Assembly (NCBI GenBank): GCA_903866605.1
Contig: CAIPOF010000019.1
Span: 1 to 48,071, forward strand
Direction: 5' to 3'
Length of the DNA stretch: 48,071 nucleotides
DNA from: an uncultured bacterium
GTDB taxonomy: Bacteria; Patescibacteriota; Saccharimonadia; Saccharimonadales; Saccharimonadaceae
Position 1 is the stretch's first letter. Each line of letters begins with the position of its first letter. Positions 8,501 through 16,466 of the stretch are shown here, piece after piece. The notes beneath the pieces are model-generated. The model had not been told where the DNA came from, did no database searches, and saw nothing but the letters and a program-made list of their open reading frames with translations. A program made the translations under genes and the position numbers.

Positions 8501-8980
8501 CTATGTGATACGGACTAGTTGGTAGTAATTGGTCGTGTTTCCGCTTCCCCATCTTACTGTGTCTTTGACGGTTTTACCTAGCAGATTTTGCCCTAGCGGA
8601 CTCAAGGTTGATATCCGTCCGTCGCTTGGATCGGCCTCAACGCTGTTAACGATCTTGAATCTGAAAAAGTGCCCCCGTCTGTCGATCAAATCGACAACTG
8701 AACCTATTGCAACTTGGAAGTGGGTTCGTTTTGTTGGCAACAATTTGGATGTTGATAGTATCATTTTTTTATCGTCTAGTTTAGACTCTATAATATCCAA
8801 ATCTGCTAAGGCCTCTATACGACTTAACCTCTCGTCTCGACCCATCGTTTTGTCCAGCTCACGTAATGATTGCAAAACTTTTTGTTTATCATTTTCAAGT
8901 TGTATGATATTCTTTTTTAGTTCTTTCATTCCCTTTTTGCTAAGAAGGGTAATTTTGTCTTTGCTGATGGTGGTGTTCAT
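8501..8980 (-). CDS. greA: GreA/GreB-family transcript cleavage factor, divergent
   Basis: 159 residues, the usual GreA length. Residues ~12-75 form the N-terminal coiled coil (GMKELKKNIIQLE... DIIESKLDDKK). Residues ~85-159 form the FKBP-like C-terminal domain with ADPSDGRIS and SPLGQNLLGK, matching GreA's ISxxSPLxxxLxGK pattern. GreA enters the RNA polymerase secondary channel and rescues backtracked complexes by transcript cleavage. The coiled-coil tip normally reads GDLxENAEY with metal-handling acidic residues. Here it is MGRDERLSRIEA, so cleavage activity is uncertain. AGGAGG lies 7 nt upstream of the ATG, and an extended -10 (TGTCATAAT on the minus strand) lies further up. Confidence 0.8.
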   Translation of the reverse strand: MNTTISKDKITLLSKKGMKELKKNIIQLENDKQKVLQSLRELDKTMGRDERLSRIEALADLDIIESKLDDKKMILSTSKLLPTKRTHFQVAIGSVVDLIDRRGHFFRFKIVNSVEADPSDGRISTLSPLGQNLLGKTVKDTVRWGSGNTTNYYQLVRIT

Positions 8981-9087
8981 AATGAATCCTCCTCTTTTAT
9001 TGTTTGTATTACAATTATGACACTATAAACTGAAACAAAGCTTAATAGTCATCACTCTATAATGTGGCTATTATTAATTAAAAACTT

Positions 9088-9093
9088 TATAAT
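9088..9093 (+). promoter_or_regulatory. -10 box of the P-type ATPase gene
   Basis: TATAAT at 9088-9093, 12 nt before the ATG at 9106. The AAAAGGA stretch between them could be a ribosome binding site only if transcription starts very early, so the leader is extremely short. Confidence 0.45.
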
Positions 9094-9105
9094 AAAAAGG
9101 AATAA

Positions 9106-11430
9106 ATGAAAGATATTTTAGTAATTGTAAAACGAAATTTTCTATCACCTATTGTGATAGCAATTTTGATTTTAGCAACGATTTTATTGATATTAAATGA
9201 GCCACGTGACGCCTGGTTTTTGTCTATTGTCATTGCACTTAATACTTTTTTGGCAATTGTTCAGGAAATTAGGGCAGAACGGGCTTTAAAAAAGCTGGAA
9301 CTTATGAGCGCTCCATTCGCCCATCGTTTGCTATCTGATGGCACGTCAGAAGAAATATTGTTTGATAAACTGGCTGTTGGTGATGTAGTCTCCTTACGTT
9401 TAGGGGACGAAGTACCGGCAGATGGCGAAGTTATCTCAAGCGAAGGCCTGGAAACTGATGAAAGTATCCTAACCGGTGAATCTGCATCAGTTGAAAAACC
9501 AATAAAATCAATTATTTATGCAGCTAGTGCTGTCATCGCAGGCGGGGCAAAAATGAAAGTGATAGCCGTTGGTCCGGATACCAAAATTGGTATGATGTCG
9601 TCGACGTTGAAGCGATACAAACCAGAGCTGACACCTATCCAGCACTCTATAGCTCGGGCTATTTCATTTTTAACTTTTGGTGCTCTTGGACTAGCAGTAT
9701 TAATCTTTGTTGTTTATTATTTTTCAGGCAAGGACGCAGTCTTAATTTTTAAAACAATCACCTCTGCGGCAGTTGTAATAGTACCAGAGGGTTTATTACT
9801 AGCAAGTTCCTTACTTTTAGCCTATGGCTCATTGAAGCTTGCGCAGGCCAAGGTTTTACCTCAAAAATTAGCGGCAATAGAAGCTATGGCGTTACTGGAC
9901 ATATTATGTGTTGATAAAACCGGTACATTGACAAGTGACAAGATAAAATTTGAAAATTTTGAGAAATTCGAAAAAACTGGCATGCCATTAAATGAACTTA
10001 TTGGCATCGTTGCCAAAGAAACAAGTAGTGGCAGTGCCACCGGTGAAGCAATCATAGAAGGACTTGGTACTCCGAATGAATACCAGGTATTGCAAATATT
10101 AGCTTTTTCATCAAGTCGAAAGTTGAGTGGAGTCAGGGTGTCATTCAAGGGGAAGAAGTATAGTATTATAGCCGGCGCTCCCGAATTTGTAAGTAAACTT
10201 GCACCAATATCAAAAGACCACATGCGTAGAATTGAACTGCTGGCTGGTGAAGGTAAACGTGTTTTATTAGTCGCAAATTTTAAAGAAACTGGTTTATCGC
10301 TTAAATCGTTAAAAGAAAATTCCGGAGTAGCATTGGGTATAGTGGTGCTATCCAATGAGCTTCGCAATGGTGTTGAGAAGACAGTAAATTATTTACAAAG
10401 AAACGGTGTTAGCTTGCGTGTAATTAGTGGCGACAATCCAAGTACAGTCAAATATGTTGCAAATCAAGCTGGCATATTAAATACCAATAATATCTTAACA
10501 GGCACTGAGATTCAGAAAATCTCAGATAAAGACTGGGGCAAAACTATTGCCAGCACCACAATATTCGCTCGGGTTTTACCTGAACAAAAAGAACGACTAA
10601 TCGAAACATTTCGAAATTTGAATAATTTTACTGGAATGGTTGGTGACGGTGTCAATGATGCATTAGCTTTAAAAAAAGCCAATCTTGGCGTAGCTATGTA
10701 CTCCGGTGCCGTAGCCACCAGACGAGTTGCCGATATAGTGCTACTTGATAATTCATTTAATTCTCTTCCCTTAGGAATGCGTCTTGGCAATAAAATTATG
10801 CAGGCAATTGAAATCATTGCCACATTATTTTTTCATAAAATTATTTTTGGCCTAGTACTAATTCTGGTAACACTGGCCTTTGGCATAGTCTATCCGTTTG
10901 AGCCTCGGCACATTACTTTTATGAATATTTTCCTGGTAACATTACCGACAATTATGTGGACCTTGTCTGCCCCATCGCCACTTCATCGATTATCTCCACG
11001 GCATTTTTGGAAAAATACACTTTTTGCAGTTGCACCAATTGCAGTGCTATCAGGAATAATGATAACCTCTGCCTATGCGTTGCTCCATGTAATGCACCCG
11101 TCTGATCCTAGTGGCGTTTCGACAACGACTGTGATTATCGCTACGTTCTTTGGCATCTATTTGGTTTTTTTGGTGCCTCGTATGTTTGATGTCAGGAATA
11201 ATCGAAAAGCGCAATTGGCGCGAATATTATACATACTAATGGTTTTACTAGTTATTATCCCAAGCTTTGGTATAAGTTTTATTCGAGATTTCTTTGATTT
11301 TTCTATGCCAGCTGTGCAAAATACATGGCCATTATTAATTATGATTTTTGGCACAGCAATCTTGCAATGGATAATTGCCGACAGGGCTGGAAGACGACTC
11401 AAAAAAAGAGAACATAATAATCCTAAGTAA
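9106..11430 (+). CDS. P-type cation-transporting ATPase (CtpE-like, probably Ca2+)
   Basis: 774 residues. Actuator domain TGES (near residue 125), transmembrane helix 4 with VPEGLLL, phosphorylation site DKTGTLTSD, and hinge motif GDGVNDALALKKA are all present. The C-terminus has about six hydrophobic helices. The helix-4 PEGL and the absence of heavy-metal CPC motifs place it among P2-like pumps; the VPEGL-L pattern is like mycobacterial CtpE, a calcium-uptake ATPase. The N-terminus is short, starting close to helix 1 without an autoinhibitory extension. It is single in its transcription unit and overlaps the convergent ABC ATPase gene by 8 bp. Pump identity is sure; the ion is inferred. Confidence 0.88.
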   Translation: MKDILVIVKRNFLSPIVIAILILATILLILNEPRDAWFLSIVIALNTFLAIVQEIRAERALKKLELMSAPFAHRLLSDGTSEEILFDKLAVGDVVSLRLGDEVPADGEVISSEGLETDESILTGESASVEKPIKSIIYAASAVIAGGAKMKVIAVGPDTKIGMMSSTLKRYKPELTPIQHSIARAISFLTFGALGLAVLIFVVYYFSGKDAVLIFKTITSAAVVIVPEGLLLASSLLLAYGSLKLAQAKVLPQKLAAIEAMALLDILCVDKTGTLTSDKIKFENFEKFEKTGMPLNELIGIVAKETSSGSATGEAIIEGLGTPNEYQVLQILAFSSSRKLSGVRVSFKGKKYSIIAGAPEFVSKLAPISKDHMRRIELLAGEGKRVLLVANFKETGLSLKSLKENSGVALGIVVLSNELRNGVEKTVNYLQRNGVSLRVISGDNPSTVKYVANQAGILNTNNILTGTEIQKISDKDWGKTIASTTIFARVLPEQKERLIETFRNLNNFTGMVGDGVNDALALKKANLGVAMYSGAVATRRVADIVLLDNSFNSLPLGMRLGNKIMQAIEIIATLFFHKIIFGLVLILVTLAFGIVYPFEPRHITFMNIFLVTLPTIMWTLSAPSPLHRLSPRHFWKNTLFAVAPIAVLSGIMITSAYALLHVMHPSDPSGVSTTTVIIATFFGIYLVFLVPRMFDVRNNRKAQLARILYILMVLLVIIPSFGISFIRDFFDFSMPAVQNTWPLLIMIFGTAILQWIIADRAGRRLKKREHNNPK

Positions 11431-12091
11431 TGATTTTTCCATCTTTTAGTTTGAATGTTCGATCTGTTTTGCCTGCTATATCCATATCATGAGTGACCGC
11501 CAGAATAGTTGTGTTTTCACTTCTAGACAAGCTATGCAATAGATCAAAAATCTTTTTACCAGTTTCGCTATCAAGGTTCCCGGTTGGTTCATCGGCTAGA
11601 ATAATTGAAGGATGATTAGCCAGGGCTCTCGCAATTGATACACGTTGCTGTTGCCCACCACTCAGTTTATATGGTTTTCGTAGCATTTCATCGGGTTTGA
11701 TCCCAACCTCGTTTAACAATTGCTCTGCTTTGCCTTTTCTTTTTCGTGCGGATACACCACCGAACTCAAGGGCTAACATGACATTTTCAAGTGCGCTTAA
11801 GTTGGGAATTAAATTATACTGTTGAAACACAAAGCCAATTTTTTTAGCTCGATAAACAGTTTGTTTTTTCGATGACAATTTAGAAATATCTTTGTCATCA
11901 ACCATGATAGTCCCGCTTGTCGGAGTGTCTAGAGCTCCTAGCATACTGAGTAATGTGCTCTTACCGCTACCGGAATTACCGATAATGCTAGCAAACTCTC
12001 CAGTTTTAATAGATATATTGACGTCTTTTAGGGCCGTAACGTTGCCACCTGGGCTGTTGAATGTTTTGGAAAGATTTTTTACTTCTAACAT
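11423..12091 (-). CDS. ABC transporter ATPase, LolD/MacB type
   Basis: 222 residues, a complete nucleotide-binding domain: Walker A GNSGSGKST, Q-loop QQYNLIP, signature LSGGQQQR, Walker B ILADEPTGNLD, and H-loop VTHD. The EPTGNLDS pattern is typical of the LolD/MacB/FtsE group, which drives mechanotransmission permeases rather than substrate channels. It lies 9 nt downstream of the permease gene and is the last gene of a four-gene unit with a response regulator and a sensor kinase. This layout is common for envelope-stress or peptide-response ABC systems. Confidence 0.9.
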   Translation of the reverse strand: MLEVKNLSKTFNSPGGNVTALKDVNISIKTGEFASIIGNSGSGKSTLLSMLGALDTPTSGTIMVDDKDISKLSSKKQTVYRAKKIGFVFQQYNLIPNLSALENVMLALEFGGVSARKRKGKAEQLLNEVGIKPDEMLRKPYKLSGGQQQRVSIARALANHPSIILADEPTGNLDSETGKKIFDLLHSLSRSENTTILAVTHDMDIAGKTDRTFKLKDGKIIT

Positions 12092-12100
12092 ATTAAACTC

Positions 12101-13480
12101 CTATTCCGCCCTCAGCACTTCGGCTGGGCTAATTCTTGCGATAAACCAGGCTGGAATGGCGCTTCCAATAATTGCAATCAATAATGTGATTGCAACGGCT
12201 GAAGCAAACACTCCTGGCGTTACACTACTTGTCACTTGAGTAATATTTGAACCAATTCTATTTATTCCCCCCCTAAATAATGCTCCTCCAGGACCAGCTG
12301 CCGCTCTAGTACTCGATTGAGTCGATGAACTGTTCTGGCTGTTGCTTACAAGTGAACTAGTCATTGGTCCACTTACTAAAATCCCTAAAGTCAGCCCAAC
12401 AATCGAACCAACAACGGTTATAGTCAATGCTTCAGCAACAAATTGTGCCATAACTTTTTTGTTTGTTCCACCAATTGCTTTTATCACACCTATTTCTCGT
12501 CGACGTTCGCGGACAATCATTATCATGGCTAGCAAAATTATAACTGAACCCGCAATTGCCGCACCGATAACACTTGTTAATGCTAGTCCTGAAATACTTT
12601 GTAACGATGATACGCTATCGGTCGCTTGTTGAGTCTGGCTGACGATATCAGCCTTGCTACCAAGCGTAGACTTGAGTGACGTTACAGTAGCGTTTACATT
12701 GTCGCTGCTATCAACTGTAGCAATTACACTGCTAACCTCACCCGATTGTCCGGACAGTGTTTGGATAGTTGCTAGTGGCATAATAATTCCACTATCTTGG
12801 AACGTATTGCCAGTGGTATAAATCCCGCTTACCGTAACAGTTCCTCCATATGCCGTAAAAGTTTTACCAACAACAAGATTATTCTTGGTGGCAAGGTCTT
12901 TACCGACCAGGGCAACATAACTATTACTATTGCCATCGATAGTTTTTCCGCTTGTGATAGACAGACTACCACCATTCGTCGAGATAGAATTTGGGTTTGT
13001 GGTTCCAGTCACCGTAGTGTGTGGAGTTGGAACTGGTCGTGATGCAAATTCCGAGTTGGCAGAACTACTTGAAGATGTAGATGTTGATCCAGAACTATTA
13101 GAGCTTGAGTTATCTAATCTTGCTTGCCTAGCGCCAAAATTGCCCAAAGTTAATGACGGAGTTAAATTCGTGTCAGTTGCAGCCATCTGGTCACTTAGTG
13201 TCGCTGATGTGGTCGCAATATGTGCAGTTTTACTGATTTGTGTGACTTGTGTGCTAGTTAGGTTATTGCCACCCCCATCGAAACCAAATACTCCCGCCGG
13301 GCTAATTGTGATATTTGTTCCAGCTGCCGATTTGACTTGGTCTATCTTGGTATTAACACTGCTTCTGGCAACCAACATACTTAGTATTAGTCCAATACTA
13401 ATCGCCAGCATTAAAATTATTGCGCCAGACCGCATCGGGCTACGGAAGGCATTTTTAACTCCTCGCGAAACTACATTCAT
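12101..13480 (-). CDS. MacB/FtsX-type ABC permease
   Basis: 459 residues. An N-terminal membrane helix (about 17-40) is followed by a large extracytoplasmic domain (about 41-300) rich in Ser, Thr, Asn and Gly, including a low-complexity serine run near residues 125-145. Then come three helices with the FtsX-like core (ERRREIGVIKAIGGT) and the conserved ending PAWFIARISPAEVLRAE. Works with the ATPase encoded just downstream. The long external domain suggests action on envelope lipids, peptides or antibiotics. AGGAG lies before the ATG. Regulated most likely by the kinase/regulator pair encoded upstream. Confidence 0.87.
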   Translation of the reverse strand: MNVVSRGVKNAFRSPMRSGAIILMLAISIGLILSMLVARSSVNTKIDQVKSAAGTNITISPAGVFGFDGGGNNLTSTQVTQISKTAHIATTSATLSDQMAATDTNLTPSLTLGNFGARQARLDNSSSNSSGSTSTSSSSSANSEFASRPVPTPHTTVTGTTNPNSISTNGGSLSITSGKTIDGNSNSYVALVGKDLATKNNLVVGKTFTAYGGTVTVSGIYTTGNTFQDSGIIMPLATIQTLSGQSGEVSSVIATVDSSDNVNATVTSLKSTLGSKADIVSQTQQATDSVSSLQSISGLALTSVIGAAIAGSVIILLAMIMIVRERRREIGVIKAIGGTNKKVMAQFVAEALTITVVGSIVGLTLGILVSGPMTSSLVSNSQNSSSTQSSTRAAAGPGGALFRGGINRIGSNITQVTSSVTPGVFASAVAITLLIAIIGSAIPAWFIARISPAEVLRAE

Positions 13481-13524
13481 AAATTCTCCTAGTTAATATT
13501 TAATTTATGTATATAGTGTATTGG

Positions 13525-14571
13525 TTAATTCTTAGTTTTTGCTTGAGCTTTCGAATGTAAAGGCAGTAGAAGTGTAAAAACTGTTTCTTTGTTCGGCATA
13601 CTCTCGCAAGTAATCTTGCCCTCGTGGTGGTCAACGATACTCTTGGCAAGAGCTAATCCCAGGCCATAGCCCTTGTGTTCTCCGTTCGTGCGTGATGAAT
13701 CGGCTCGATAAAATCTATCAAAAATATGTGGCAACTTGTCTGGGTCGATGCCTGGACCAGAGTTTGTTATCACAAATTTACCACATTCATCGTATTTTGA
13801 GATATCAATTGTAATAGTTGATTCAGCCGGGCTATATTGTAATGAATTATCTATCAAAATTTTTATTAAGTCCGATACAGCTGTTTCATTGCCATGTATC
13901 AATTGTTGGCCCTCGGACTTAAGGATTATCCGATTTGATGGCTGACTAAAGTTTTTTATTGTATCGCGAGTTATTTTATTTAAATTAACTGGACCGAGTG
14001 GTAAATTAACGCTATCAAGTCTAGATAGGCTAAGTAGCATTCCGGATAATTTAGTCAATTTATCGACTTCTTCAAGATTACTTGATAAAACTTCTTTTAG
14101 GCCATCAATCGTTGCGGTATTGTCGCGCAAAGCTACTTCAAGCTCTGTTTTCATAACAGCGAGTGGGGTCCGAAGTTCATGGCTAGCATCACTTGTAAAT
14201 CGTGACTGTTCATCATGGGCTTTTTCAATTGGCAACAAGCTACGTCGGGCAAAGAAATAGCTGCCAAAACCACCGATAACAAGCACGACAAGATTTAAAT
14301 AGAATAATTCAATTGATAGGTTCGCCGATGCTTTGCCAGCTTCATTGGCTCGGACGTCTGACATTATCATTATAGGTGGCTGATTGGGTAGATTTGATTT
14401 TTGCAGACTCGTTTGAAGCCCCTCAAGTCGGGTTTCTATTTCATTAGATGCAACTTGAAAAATTATTATACTAAAAGCAAGACTTAGCAGCATTAGTGTT
14501 AGTAAATACCAACCGGTAAGACGGAGTGTTGTTGATCTAAAAACAGTAGTTAAATTCTTATTTTGCTTCAA
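13525..14571 (-). CDS. Sensor histidine kinase
   Basis: About 348 residues from the TTG at 14571. Two membrane helices flank a short external loop. Next is the HisKA domain with SHELRTPLAVMKTE (phospho-accepting His), then a HATPase with N-box DNSLQYSP, G1 GPGIDP, F-box DRFYRADSSR and G2 GYGLGLALAKSIV. It should phosphorylate the response regulator encoded immediately upstream. Start is uncertain: the frame is open to a TTG at 14628, which would overlap the regulator by 71 nt; the TTG at 14571 overlaps it by 14 nt and seems more natural. The permease and ATPase follow. Confidence 0.88.
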   Translation of the reverse strand: MKQNKNLTTVFRSTTLRLTGWYLLTLMLLSLAFSIIIFQVASNEIETRLEGLQTSLQKSNLPNQPPIMIMSDVRANEAGKASANLSIELFYLNLVVLVIGGFGSYFFARRSLLPIEKAHDEQSRFTSDASHELRTPLAVMKTELEVALRDNTATIDGLKEVLSSNLEEVDKLTKLSGMLLSLSRLDSVNLPLGPVNLNKITRDTIKNFSQPSNRIILKSEGQQLIHGNETAVSDLIKILIDNSLQYSPAESTITIDISKYDECGKFVITNSGPGIDPDKLPHIFDRFYRADSSRTNGEHKGYGLGLALAKSIVDHHEGKITCESMPNKETVFTLLLPLHSKAQAKTKN

Positions 14572-15232
14572 TTTTGTACCCAAAACCCCTAATCGTTTGA
14601 AGGAGATGAGTTTTGAACGGATCGTCAATTTTTTGGCGCAGGTATTTCATGTAGACTTCAACCGTATTAGGCAATACATCTGCGTTGTAATCCCAAACAT
14701 GACTAATTATTGTATCTTTATTACTGGGCCTTCCTTGATTACGAAGCAAAAATTCCAGTAATGCAAACTCTTTGCCAGTTAGATTTATCATTTTATCGCC
14801 ACGTTTTACCTCAAATGTGACTGTATTTAATGTCAGATCTCCAGCAGTTAAAACTGTTTGTTGCACCTCAACCGGGCGTCGCAATAAGGCACGAACTCTG
14901 GCCAGTAATTCTTCTAATGCGAAAGGTTTGACTAAATAATCATCGGCTCCAGAGTTAAGTCCAGTTGTGCGATCAGCAATGGTGCCTTTCGCAGTTAATA
15001 GCAGTACAGGTGTATGAATTTTTTCTTTGCGCATTGCTTTTACAATTGCGAGTCCATCATACTCTCCTGGTATCATCCAATCAATAATATTCAAGTCATA
15101 TGGTTCAGTAGTTGCCATCGCATAACCATCATCGCCATCGTATGAAACATCAACGGCATAATTTTCCTGTTGTAGGGCTTTTTTCAATGCTTGGGCAATT
15201 TTGTGTTCGTCTTCTATTATTAATATTCTCAT
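14558..15232 (-). CDS. OmpR-family response regulator
   Basis: 224 residues from the ATG at 15232 (MRILIIEDE). Receiver domain: acidic pair EDE, phospho-acceptor Asp in IIDWMIPGEYDG, Thr/Ala switch LLLTAKG and Lys in YLVKPF. The C-terminal winged helix has LTGKEFALLEFLLRN, WDYNADVLPNTVEVY and IRGFGYKIE. It is the first gene of the unit, so autoregulation is plausible. The frame extends to an ATG at 15250, but a TATAGT -10 box (15239-15244) lies 6 nt before 15232, which supports the shorter, leaderless start and excludes the longer one. Confidence 0.9.
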   Translation of the reverse strand: MRILIIEDEHKIAQALKKALQQENYAVDVSYDGDDGYAMATTEPYDLNIIDWMIPGEYDGLAIVKAMRKEKIHTPVLLLTAKGTIADRTTGLNSGADDYLVKPFALEELLARVRALLRRPVEVQQTVLTAGDLTLNTVTFEVKRGDKMINLTGKEFALLEFLLRNQGRPSNKDTIISHVWDYNADVLPNTVEVYMKYLRQKIDDPFKTHLLQTIRGFGYKIEAK

Positions 15233-15238
15233 GTTCCT

Positions 15239-15244
15239 ACTATA
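15239..15244 (-). promoter_or_regulatory. -10 box of the response regulator operon
   Basis: TATAGT on the minus strand, 6 nt before the ATG at 15232. The -35 region is poor. The spacing implies a leaderless message for the regulator-kinase-ABC unit. Confidence 0.45.
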
Positions 15245-15351
15245 CACCATATATAGCTTAGAGAATGCTTAAGAATGCTATATTATTTACATATTTTAAT
15301 ATTTAACTTAATATTAAGTGTTAAATTTAATTATCAGTCTAAAATTTAGTG

Positions 15352-15357
15352 TATAAT
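15352..15357 (+). promoter_or_regulatory. -10 box for a leaderless start
   Basis: A perfect TATAAT ends 7 nt before the ATG at 15365; no Shine-Dalgarno fits between. The surrounding region is AT-rich and no good -35 is seen. Confidence 0.5.
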
Positions 15358-15364
15358 AAACTTT

Positions 15365-16432
15365 ATGAAAGTAAAAATAGATATAGACACACGAACATTT
15401 GTCCGCTTTTGGTTGGTAGTAATCGGCTTTGCCTTATTGGCACTAGTTATCTACAGTGCCAAGACGGCATTAATAATAATTGGGGCTTCGTTCTTTTTTG
15501 CTATTGCTCTAAGCCCTTCGGTTAATTACTTAGCCAAAATACTACCTAGCAAAAGTCGAGTTTTAAGTACTGCCCTGGCTTATATTGTTGTTGTTTTAGC
15601 ACTAAGTATGATTGTGTTTCTTGTAATCCCACCAATTGTTGAACAAACGGCCAAATTCATGCAAAATATACCAAACATGATTAGTGCGACAGCTAGTCAG
15701 TCGACGAGTATCAGTAAACTTATTGACTACTACCACCTTCAACCTGAAGTCGACAGCGTTCTATCGGTTGTAAAAAATAGTGCATCTCAATTTGCATCTG
15801 GTATTGGACCATTTTTATTAAATGGCATTGGCTCTGTACTGGCAATTATCACAGCGACTATCCTTATACTGGTCCTAACATTCTTGATGCTTGTAGAAGG
15901 GCCAATGTGGATGACTAGACTTTGGGGGATTTATACAGATAAAGTACGTATGAAAGCTCACAGAAATCTAGTAAATCGTATGTACAAAGTGGTAACAAGT
16001 TATGTGACTGGACAATTATCGGTTTCAGCCATTGCTGGTTTTGTGGCTGGACTTGCAGTTTTTGTCTTGAGCTTGTTCTTTGATATCCCTTCTAGCCTAG
16101 CTATTCCATCGGCTGCGATAGTATTCGTGCTTTCACTCATTCCAATGTTTGGTGCAATGATTGGTGCAATATTTGTAAGCATATTTTTGGCAATTAATAA
16201 TATCACGGCAGCCGTTATTTTTATGGTATTCTTTATTTTATACCAACAGCTTGAAGCTAATTTTATTTCACCCAAGATCCATTCAAGGCGAAATGATTTA
16301 TCTGTCCTAACTATACTTATTGCTGTGACTATTGGGATTTATCTATTTGGAATAATAGGAGGCATTATATCGATACCAGTTTCTGGTTGTATCAAAATTT
16401 TAGTAGATGAGCGTCTAGCCCGAGCGAAGTAA
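15365..16432 (+). CDS. AI-2E-family transporter (PerM-like permease)
   Basis: 355 residues with about eight hydrophobic segments. After the first pair comes a hydrophilic region (near 90-150), then the conserved C-terminal core: the helix with LVEGPMWM, the segment around YVTGQLSVSAIAGF, and the region LEANFISPKIHSRRNDLSVL, which is characteristic of the family. Members are diverse: some export autoinducer-2, some are Na+/H+ antiporters, and many are uncharacterised. No quorum-sensing gene is nearby, so a signalling role should not be assumed. Single gene, convergent with cysS. An inverted repeat (AATCTGTTT near 16436, AAACAGATT near 16481) may terminate both. Confidence 0.85.
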   Translation: MKVKIDIDTRTFVRFWLVVIGFALLALVIYSAKTALIIIGASFFFAIALSPSVNYLAKILPSKSRVLSTALAYIVVVLALSMIVFLVIPPIVEQTAKFMQNIPNMISATASQSTSISKLIDYYHLQPEVDSVLSVVKNSASQFASGIGPFLLNGIGSVLAIITATILILVLTFLMLVEGPMWMTRLWGIYTDKVRMKAHRNLVNRMYKVVTSYVTGQLSVSAIAGFVAGLAVFVLSLFFDIPSSLAIPSAAIVFVLSLIPMFGAMIGAIFVSIFLAINNITAAVIFMVFFILYQQLEANFISPKIHSRRNDLSVLTILIAVTIGIYLFGIIGGIISIPVSGCIKILVDERLARAK

Positions 16433-16466
16433 AATAATCTGTTTGTTATTAATTAGTTAATGTAAG

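Noticed and set aside
8529-9020. A 163-codon plus-strand frame over the GreA-like gene.
   Set aside because: The minus strand has GreA domains and an AGGAGG site; the plus frame is a low-information Ser/Leu-rich shadow.
12930-13496. A 188-codon plus-strand frame over the MacB-type permease.
   Set aside because: Antisense of the permease's Ser/Thr-rich external domain; no start signal or homology.
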